DNA from: Chara braunii
Taxonomy: Eukaryota; Streptophyta; Charophyceae; Charales; Characeae
Reading direction: 5' to 3'
NCBI GenBank assembly: GCA_003427395.1
Contig: BFEA01000466.1
Coordinates: 1,235,988-1,261,037, forward strand
Length of the DNA: 25,050 nt
Below are positions 18,141 through 25,050 of the stretch, piece by piece. Position 1 is the stretch's first letter; every line of letters starts with the position of its first letter. The position numbers were made by a program, and so were the translations under genes. The notes under the pieces are model-generated. The model worked only from the letters and a program-made list of their open reading frames with translations. It made no database searches and was not told the DNA's origin.

Positions 18141-19087
18141 TCATCTTCCTTTATTATTTATTATATGGGACAGATATAGAAAACCGAAGAGCAAACTTAC
18201 CTTCCCACCATCATGTGTGTCAACCAAGTGTCGAGCCATTTTCAGTTTCAGAAGCAAGCCTACTTCACCCAAGCTTTGTAAGAGTTGAAGCTTTACTAAA
18301 TTACACACCATCAGCGGGGAAGGAGAACTTCGTAATATAATAGACGGTAAGACCAAAGTTTCATCCTTACCCATGATGGTGAGAAACCTGGGGAGAAGGT
18401 CATCATGGGCACAAATTAAAGGTATCAGGTAATCGGACACTTGTCCTTTATCCGTCTCTCCTCTTATTAGTGCGGCTGTGTTTGGATGTTTGAACCCTAC
18501 CCTTCTTCCGGGGTGAGCTTCTGACAATATCCTCTGAGGTGTTGCCCGTTTCTTCTTCCATCAAGTGAGTCTGACATTTTAGGCCTTCTATTCTCGGTCT
18601 TTTGACAGACGAGGAAGTTTGGACTGGTACTGTGGGTTGTTGAGTTTTCGGGTGGTGAGCAGCAGGTGTTGGGAAAATAACGGGATGCTAGGGGAAGGGG
18701 GGGGTTGTACTATCTTCCTCCCTATTCTCCTCATCTTCCCGCTCACTACCTCTGCCTTTTAAATTGTTTAACCCTCCTTTTCGGTGGGGAATAAAAAATT
18801 TGATCGTCTTTATCCTCTTTCGCCTCTCCGGAGGAGGGGGAAAACACTCGTTGTTTTGTTGTGACTAAAGTCACTTTGCCGTTAATTACCGTCGACAACA
18901 TCCACATTTTGTTTCTTATTTCTGGTTCATCGTCTGAGGAGGGAACATTATAGGTTCCATTAGTGTAGATTGAGCAATTCTGTTGGTGCCCCGTGATAGG
19001 GTTGTCCGCATGGTTCACAAAGGCTTTTGTGAACAACAGAAGACGCCAAGAGAATGTCGGAGGTCCACACTTGTCTATGCCGCCCAC
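18141..19087 (-). pseudogene. LINE ORF1-like region, frameshifted
   Basis: It lies upstream of the endonuclease on the same strand. 19087-18746 is open for 113 codons, with an acidic Ser-rich segment (SSDDEPEIRNKM) and a basic tail (PPKRRVKQFKRQR). 18527-18141 is another 128-codon frame (MSEAHPGRRVGF...). Around 19019-18974 one frame gives CEPCGQPYHG and the adjacent frame gives HQQNC, so one single-base shift in a G run would complete a C-x2-C-x4-H-x5-C zinc-knuckle-like set. Stops lie between the blocks. ORF1 proteins bind element RNA; this assignment rests on position plus the zinc-like motif, not on a recognised domain. Confidence 0.5.
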
Positions 19088-19142
19088 AAAAATCCGCCAT
19101 CCATTTCGTGAAAGGAGCAGTCTTCCCGGGGATGTGGGATCC

Positions 19143-19193
19143 CATTTTTTTTTTTCGAGATTTATAGGTTGGTTGCCCCCAAAGTTTTTTTTT
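19143..19193. repeat. Poly-T runs
   Basis: Two poly-T runs (T11 and T9) flank GAGATTTATAGGTTGG. On the minus strand they are A-runs and could mark an internal retroposed junction. Confidence 0.5.
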
Positions 19194-19990
19194 TAGCCTT
19201 GGCCCCCACTGGCAGGTGCCTGGAAAAAATACCTGGCCGCGAAATGCTGGCAAACTACGGTGGAAAGTTTTTGGCACGTTTCGATGCGACCCCATCGGCG
19301 ACTGCTGGCGTGGTTTTGGAAACGGCCAGGCTTGTCACATTACGAAACCGGAGACGGGCCCCTCTCAAAAAGGAAAGTACGGATGGGTTGTATGGACCAA
19401 CAGACATGGTGCAACCCATGTTCAGCCTGGACGACTCGTGCGACACGAACTTCGACCATAACTTTTCGTCCTGGTCCAACTTTAAGTCTGTGCCACCCGT
19501 GGACTGCACCACACCTTGCCGACGGTAGTGGAAAGTTTTTGGTACTTTGCCCTCCAGCAGGCTAGGGATGGCACTTTGGAAAAGGACTGCCAGTTTCTGG
19601 CAGAGACTTTTCCAGCCGCTAGCCATGTAGAAACGCGACCAGCATGGTTTCCAGTACGGCAATGGCGTCTGAAACCGATGTTCGCATACCTTATAAAGAC
19701 TTCCTGGCAGCCTGATGGGGTCTGAAATCGGCCTTCCACGCTGAAACTTTTCCAGCCGCCACCCAGTGGGGTCCACGCCTTAGCTTCTTCCGAGTTTCGT
19801 AAGAGGTGGGATACGACCCTTAGCCGGAAAGCGGGTCCGGCGTCCCTGACATCAATCAAAAGAATGTCACAGTCCAAAATCAACCATCCTGTCAGCAAGA
19901 CCCTACTACAATGATAATAAAAGCCTGAAAGGCCACCATCCTGTGAGCTTCGAGAGAAGAAAAATGGGGTTGGGCTACTCATATTGACTT
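19194..19990 (-). repeat. Repetitive GC-rich block upstream of LINE, possible 5' UTR monomers
   Basis: TGGAAAGTTTTTGG recurs at 19260 and 19528, CTTTTCCAGCCGC at 19607 and 19746, and TCTGAAACCGATGTTCG or TCTGAAATCGGCCTTCC at 19668 and 19719. On the minus strand 19776-19255 is open for 173 codons without recognisable motifs and may be compositional. LINE 5' UTRs are often built of such monomers, but ownership by the LINE is inferred from position. A CTGCCA/TGGCAG hairpin sits near 19588-19604. Confidence 0.35.
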
Positions 19991-20504
19991 ACCGTGAGGG
20001 CACGGGTGCGCAGCCCGTAGTTTGTATATGCTTGATTAATAAAAGAGGTGTTATTGGTGAGATTTAGAAGTAAGGTGATTGTTGCATGAAAAAAAAGGAG
20101 TATTTGTGTATATGTGTCAAGATTAGTGTGTGTGTGTGTAATTGTGTGATACTTAGGGTGTTTGTGTTTATCACATCTGTTAGTGTTGGAATGTGTGGGA
20201 TTTAGGTAATTTGTATGGTATTAATGTATTAGATATTTGACATACCTTGATTCATAGTTGGTGTCGAGGCTGGTGGTCCTTGAATCTTGATCCATATGTC
20301 ATATATGTGTGTGCTTGAGTGTTTGTTGTTGTAAGTTTTCTTTTTCATTAAATATTAAATAAAAGTTGTTCGTCACATGTGACTCACTCAATCGGGCGTT
20401 GAACGTGGGGGGGGAATACATCCACGTTCAGTCACATCTGTTTGCACTTGCAAATGCAATGCAGGTGTGTTGTTTCAACCTGCGGCGAAGGCTGCACCCT
20501 TTCC
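19991..20504. other. GT-rich unique spacer, no gene seen
   Basis: T/G-rich with a short (GT)n at about 20127-20142. No motif or coding frame can be supported. Confidence 0.5.
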
Positions 20505-21410
20505 GATTCAGACTTTTCCACTTTTCCACCCTGCCACTGCTTTGCCACCATTTCGACCAAAACCCAGCGCGCAGTCCCACGGGCCGTTACCAGTCCTGCA
20601 GTTTTCAAAGAAACTGCCACCCCCCCCCAAAGTGTCATGCCTGCCCCTGCCTGCATTTTTCGAACCTTCCAACAACCAAACGAGCCCGAATCAACGACCG
20701 GTATAACGAAGGACAACGAAAATGTCTCGGGGGGAAACGTCTAAGCGAGGGAAAACGCACTCCTGGCGGGCTGCAAGCTTTTCCACTTTTCCACCCTGCC
20801 GCTGCTTTGCCACCGTTTCGACTGTGCCCAAAACCCAGCGCACGGTCCCACGGGCAGCTACCAGTCCTACATTTTTCAAAGAAACTGCCACCACCCCCCA
20901 AAGATCCACCCTACCACTACTTTGTTACCGTTTCGACAAAAACCCAGCGCGCGGTCCCACGAGCAGCTACCCTTCCCACATTTTTCAAAGAAACTGCCAC
21001 CAACCCCCAAAGTGTCGTGCTTGCACCTGCCTGCATTTTTCAAACCTTCCAACGACAAAACGAGCCCGAATCAACGGCTGGTATAACGAAGGACGACGGA
21101 GGTGTCTCGGGGGAAATGTCTCAAGGGGGGAAACCGCAGCCCTGACGGGCCCTGACGGGCTGCAAACTTTTCCACTTTTTCACCCTGCCGCTGCTTTGCC
21201 ACGAATGTGCCCAAAACCCAGCGCACGGTCCCACGGGCAGCTACCAGTCCCGCATTTTTCAAAGAAATTGCCACCCCCCCCCAAAGATCCACCCTGCCAC
21301 TACTTTGCCACGGTTTCGACCAAAACGCAGCGCGTGGTCCCACGGGCAACTACCGGTCCCGCAGTTTTCAAAGAAACTGCCAACCCCCCCCAAAGTGTCA
21401 TGTGTTACGA
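20505..21410. repeat. Higher-order tandem repeat array (~115-bp core, ~390-bp period)
   Basis: A core module (CCACCCTGCCACTGCTTTGC ... CCCAGCGCGC ... GTCCCACGGGCAGCTACC ... TTTTCAAAGAAACTGCCACC, then a C run and AAAG) begins at about 20527, 20798, 20906, 21180 and 21294. Cores come in pairs separated by a second module (CCTGCCTGCATTTTTC ... AACGAGCCCGAATCAACG ... TATAACGAAGGAC). The pair-to-pair distance is about 390 bp. It is open in several frames because of C-richness; no protein is inferred. Confidence 0.85.
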
Positions 21411-21531
21411 TCCTGGTCATTTCCCAAGTGCAAATTCACAATGAAAGACAATGCCACCCAATTGCAAAATAAATGAAAGCACTTGCAAAGAGATAAAGAC
21501 CAGAGGAGAGGTAAAAAAAAAGAAAAAGAAA

Positions 21532-21722
21532 AAGAAGAAGAAGTACACCAGCAAGACCAATGACAATTCCCCCTTCTCTCTCCACCTTCCTCCTCCTCCT
21601 TCTCTTCACCAATCTTATTCTTCTCTNAAGAAGAAGAAGTACACCAGCAAGACCAATGACAATTCCCCCTTCTCTCTCCACCTTCCTCCTCCTCCTTCTC
21701 TTCACCAATCTTATTCTTCTCT
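21532..21722. repeat. Exact 95-bp duplication around one N (assembly artefact)
   Basis: 21532-21626 and 21628-21722 are identical at every base, separated by a single N at 21627. Confidence 0.9.
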
Positions 21723-21782
21723 CAATAATAATAATAACAATGAATGGATAAAATATCCGAAGTTCCCTCTTACTGCTGACTT

Positions 21783-21814
<32 letters not shown>

Positions 21815-21816
21815 CC
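21783..21816. repeat. (AAC)n microsatellite
   Basis: About ten ACA units. A shorter AAT tract lies at 21723-21737. Confidence 0.95.
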
Positions 21817-21882
21817 CGTCCACCATAGCTATGGTTTCCCTCCTTCAGCCTCCTCTCTCATGCATAGGCTATGGGGGACTAC

Positions 21883-21985
21883 CCCAAGCAGCTAGGGTGT
21901 TGTGCTGATGTCCAAAGGACAACCCAAGCAGCTATGGTGTTGCGCTGATTTCCAAAGGACCACTCAAAGCAGCTATGTCGCTGCT
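21883..21985. repeat. 41-bp tandem repeat, about 2.5 copies
   Basis: AAGCAGCTAGGGTGTTGTGC, AAGCAGCTATGGTGTTGCGC and AAGCAGCTATGTCGCTGC start 41 bp apart. The unit ends in TCCAAAGGAC. Confidence 0.85.
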
Positions 21986-22103
21986 GACTTGGTCCGCTAT
22001 GCCTGACTCTGCCTCGAGCTTCCCTGGTGCCGCACTACCCCAACTGGGGCCTTCCAGATGCAGCGCCCAACAAGGTGATGAAGATGGTGTCTACCATAGC
22101 CAG

Positions 22104-22294
22104 GTAAGTGCCCCGCCACTCTCCTACTATGCCCCCTTCATCCTCCTCCTCAAGATGGAGTGCTCGCCATAGCCAGGCTGAGCTCCAGCGGCCCTTCANG
22201 TAAGTGCCCCGCCACTCTCCTACTATGCCCCCTTCATCCTCCTCCTCAAGATGGAGTGCTCGCCATAGCCAGGCTGAGCTCCAGCGGCCCTTCA
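22104..22294. repeat. Second exact 95-bp duplication around one N (assembly artefact)
   Basis: 22104-22198 and 22200-22294 are identical, separated by N at 22199. The same length as the 21532 pair points to an assembler k-mer overlap left unmerged. The true genome probably has one copy. Confidence 0.9.
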
Positions 22295-22295
22295 C

Positions 22296-22364
22296 CTCCA
22301 AGTAGCGCTGCTCCAGTCCAGCATTGCGCTCCAGCAGCATGTCGCCAATCCTTGCACACCGCAA
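22296..22364 (-). CDS. Possible exon encoding a CC1-box-like coiled-coil segment
   Basis: On the minus strand the frame reads CARIGDMLLERNAGLEQRYLE and then meets GAG|GTGAAG, a plausible splice donor at 22295. The pattern A-A/R-x-G...LLERN.xLE resembles the start of the dynein-adaptor coiled coil (CC1 box) in BICD-related, CDR2 and TRAK/HAP1 proteins, where AAxxG contacts dynein light intermediate chain. Here the first Ala would be Cys. An acceptor is possible at TGCAAG just upstream (about 22359-22363). The frame stays open through the artefactual 95-bp duplication. With only about 20 residues, coincidence cannot be excluded. Confidence 0.25.
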
Positions 22365-22429
22365 ATGAGGAAGAGCTCCTTGCTCTTCCTGGAGATATAG
22401 CGGCCTACCGGCCTCTTGGGCGGTGACTT

Positions 22430-22640
22430 CCTAGGCCGAGCAGCCTCCCAGCAACCGGTACCTCCTCCCTTTCGGAGGGAAACATCATTGCAGGCTCTGA
22501 TATCCTCCCTACAGGCCCTAGACCCGGGCTACTTGGACTGGTACCGGCCTACCGCTATCCTACCGCTACTGGGCCTCTAAAAATGCCAACTTTTTGTCTT
22601 CTTCTGCTCGGCCTCCAGTACCCGACACCCCTACCACTAC
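22430..22640. other. GC-rich low-copy repeat with ACCGGCCTACC words
   Basis: GGTACCGGCCTACC, CTACCGCTATCC and CTACCGCTACTGGGCC occur in close succession. No gene is seen. Confidence 0.5.
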
Positions 22641-22770
22641 TTGAGTGGTACCGGCCTACCTGCTACTTGAGTGTTTTTTCCCCGCTGTTCTAAGTGTTGC
22701 GGGCCTACCCCCGCTACTTGAGTGTTTCCCCCCCTGCAACCCTCAAAGTCATGGCCACAGGTAAGTACCG
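22630..22770 (-). repeat. Inverse-orientation relative of the long direct repeat
   Basis: GCTACTTGAGTG occurs three times (about 22635, 22664 and 22710). The third is followed by TTTCCCCCCCTGCAACCCTCAAAGTCATGGCCACAGGTAAGTACCG in outline. The minus strand of the direct repeat (16682-16626) reads the same order: GTTACTTGAGTGTTTTCCC, GCAACCCTCAATGTCA, CAGGTAAGTACCG. About 60 bp are shared, with the CAG|GTAAGT donor word kept. Confidence 0.65.
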
Positions 22771-22984
22771 GTGTCAGGCGGCCATGACCAGGCAGCAAAA
22801 ATTAGGGGAACTCAGGGCACCCCTGATTTTGGGCGCACTGAGCCTTGCGAGTAATCCTCAAAGATGGCGAGATGGGTGGCCGCACTCGACATGTCTAGGG
22901 ACTGTCATTTCTGGCCGTTCAGAGGGCTAGACCCGAAATGGCCTGCCGCGGGGAGGCATCGGGGGAACTGACCTCGCCACAACG

Positions 22985-23400
22985 TTTTTGCCGCATACGA
23001 GCGGGGTTGTGATGAGGCCTTAAATTTTTTTCTATTTTAGTACCATAATTAAAGATGGGGAAGAGGGATTAAGACCAGTAAGGGAGAAGAGAAAAACATA
23101 ATATTCCTTATTTCTTTATTTTTCATGGCATTTAATTCTAGGAGGAAAACCCTTGTTATTTTATGTAATCGACAATGAAATTAAAAACATGGCAAAAGAT
23201 TAAAAATGGTAAAAGAGAAAAGAGACAAAAGGAATTCGGCCATTTATCCAAACTCTCTCGGAATTTAATTTTGGGGAATTTACGGTTAATTTACTGTTGC
23301 AGACAATAGAATTGAGGAAAACGAAGAACGATTAAAAACGATGAAAGGGGACGGAAACCCATGACTATTGGGAGATCGGCCTAATTTCGGCTCGATTACC
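22985..23400. other. AT-rich unique spacer, no gene seen
   Basis: A-rich sequence with no coding frame or repeat of note. Confidence 0.5.
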
Positions 23401-23559
23401 CGCCATCAGCTCAGAGCCCGGATTGAACATTTTCCCCCGATTTTAACAGTTTTGACTGCTGCCGATGGTCGAGGTTCGTTGCATCGCTTTCCCTGGTTTG
23501 CTTGATTACTAACATTACCGCGGTTGAGATATTCTGAGAGCAGGAGTCGCATGGACAGC

Positions 23560-24330
23560 ATGGGGTGGTGCTGCCTTGGGTCGAATATGGTGTTTGGTTC
23601 GGTACGGATACGAGGGTTGTTACGGAGTGGCTGCGTCCTACGGTGCCTGATGTGCTTCAAGTACGGTATGGGCCCGGTAACAGCTATCTCACTACGGTGA
23701 CTTATTTTCAGGTTTGGGACANCTGCGGTGATTTACTTCCAGGACCGGGGCCACTACGACAGTTATTCCAGGTTTGGAACCTTGGCGGCAATTAGTTTTC
23801 AGCTCCGGAAACGTAGCGGCATTCTATATCAGGTTCGGGACAGGTACGTAATTAACATGGCACGGTTATACGAGTTTGGCATCCCCGTGTGCCTTCACGA
23901 CCCACTTGCAAGTCATTTCAGGAGGCAGAATAAAAGGGAAGGTTCGGTGCAGTGACGAGACATTATCCACAAAACGGTATTCGGCATCGGACTGGTGTGA
24001 CGACGGCACAGGCTGTTGAAATTCAGGGTGGCAATTCAGGTTCGGCATGTTCTGCTTGGTATTGACATGGGCCATAGCCGGCAGGGCGCTATAATCTGTG
24101 ACCATGGTTGCTGTTTCGGAGTTGGCTTAGTACTTTCACTGGGACGGTGTCGGTACGGGCTACTTCTATTCGTTGTCGAGACGGCCGGAATGACCGCTAG
24201 TTCGGGCTGGCATGGCATTGCAGACTGGTTCTTGTTTGCAGGTTCGGAATTGGTAAGGCTGCTGGGACAGGTACGGCCCAGGTATGGTGATGATACAGGC
24301 NGCAATTTAACGCTACAAGGTTGACACGGT
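23560..24330. repeat. Degenerate ~30-bp minisatellite
   Basis: Units starting CAGGTTTGGGAC, CCAGGACCGGGG, CCAGGTTTGGAAC, CAGCTCCGGAAAC and CAGGTTCGGGACAGG begin at about 23710, 23740, 23769, 23800 and 23830. Looser copies occur at about 24037, 24239 and 24278 (GGGACAGGTACGG). The 30-bp period gives a ten-residue periodicity in open frames, which is not taken as coding. Confidence 0.6.
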
Positions 24331-25050
24331 GTGAGTTTTCACGATTCTGGCACACTTATTCCTGGCCACAGACACTGAATTGATGACGGCACGACGCGGC
24401 CCCGGGGGGGGGGTGTTCCAGTCTGCCTCTTTTGTTTTGATATGGACGGTGGTTCGACCTTGGCGTTGATCTGGTACCGGTGCAGCCACTGCAGTCCGGA
24501 GCTATTATGTTTCTGCAAGGTTGCTGGTTCGTAGCTGAGAGGGGNNATTGAAGCCGATGCTGTTATCACATGGTACAGTACTTGATCCGGTCCGGGGGAA
24601 AATTCACTCGGACAGTGATCATGAAACTCATGGAACNGCTGGGCTCTGATCCAAGACTACCGGGTCAAGACTGCGGTACCAACGGGATTACTGCTGNTGG
24701 AGACAGGTACACCGGACCCGTAGGCCTTGTACCGCTGGAACCAATGGCACCATTCCGTCTCNAGCTGGGTACTGGAGAGTCAGGAGGGCAGTGAGCCTTA
24801 CTGGTACCTGCAGTTAAGGCCGCGGAGATAGAAGAGNCAGGGGGCGAGACAACGGGGGGGATTGGAAGGAGCGTGGACTAGCGTGCACGGCGTGCACAGT
24901 GGTAGAGCTCACTGGGCATGGTGCACGTTTCGTACGTGTGGGTGATGATCTATCGAAGATTGGATGCTAAGCAGGGAATGGTGTGGCAAGAGGGGACAGC
25001 CAGGGCAGACGGCGCTGGGGGGGGGCCCAGGAATGCGAGCAAGGTGTACC
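24331..25050. other. GC-rich sequence with G-runs, no gene seen
   Basis: Contains G10 (24404-24413) and other G-runs, GGTACC-type words and several Ns. It may continue the degenerate repeat to its left. No feature can be supported. Confidence 0.4.

Noticed and set aside
19255-19776. 173-codon minus-strand frame as an intact LINE ORF1
   Set aside because: No recognisable motif and internal DNA repeats; kept only as a possible 5' region of the LINE.
20366-21444. Two open frames of 240-259 codons across the satellite-like array
   Set aside because: C-rich tandem repeat without stops in several frames at once; the frames differ between repeat units and carry no domain.

Overview
This is a repeat-dominated nuclear window from a eukaryotic draft assembly. 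It holds no complete, confidently recognisable host gene. Eukaryotic origin is shown by a broken non-LTR retrotransposon, a long LTR-like direct repeat, tRNA-like fragments, many (AAT)n, (AC)n and (CT)n microsatellites, several higher-order tandem repeats and consensus splice-donor strings. The lineage is left open. The microsatellites look like an invertebrate animal. A 20-nt stretch, however, matches (from memory) the 3' end of a plant-type tRNA-Asp, and the inferred 43-44 nt introns fit neither group well. Scattered Ns, a 225-N gap and two exact 95-bp duplications around single Ns mark it as a short-read scaffold.

Layout. A 1,525-bp direct repeat occupies 1-1525 (cut by the window edge) and recurs at 15749-17273, both copies on the + strand. 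Each ends in an inverted-repeat hairpin and ...GACA. Positions 1-559 are identical between copies, whereas the rest differs at roughly 6% of sites. Between the copies lie: 1526-6820, AT-rich with isolated hairpins and one weak minus-strand proline-rich frame; 6821-7075, a two-copy module ending in a possible minus-strand primer-binding site; 8553-10142, an array of about 20 imperfect hairpins with a related CACGG/CCCGG apex, organised in diverged ~400-bp tandem units; 10650-11405, AAT microsatellites; 11474-14180, two paralogous copies of an exon-like unit with matching short introns; then microsatellites, the gap and a candidate first exon before the second repeat copy.

Right of the second copy, 17274 to about 19090 holds a minus-strand LINE relic. 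It has an APE-type endonuclease with stops and a lost catalytic Glu, and an ORF1-like region with a frameshifted zinc-knuckle-like motif. The LINE is cut exactly at the end of the direct repeat, so the repeat unit probably inserted into, or recombined with, an older LINE. Beyond it lie repetitive GC-rich sequence (19160-19990), a GT-rich spacer, a higher-order tandem array (20505-21410), the two 95-bp assembly duplications, a 41-bp tandem repeat, a possible minus-strand coiled-coil exon (22296-22364), a segment related in inverse orientation to the direct repeat (22630-22770), and a degenerate ~30-bp minisatellite (23560-24330).

No pathway or operon-like cooperation is visible. The most unusual structure is the hairpin array at 8.5-10.1 kb, followed by the duplicated exon unit with tiny introns and the abrupt identity step inside the direct repeat.
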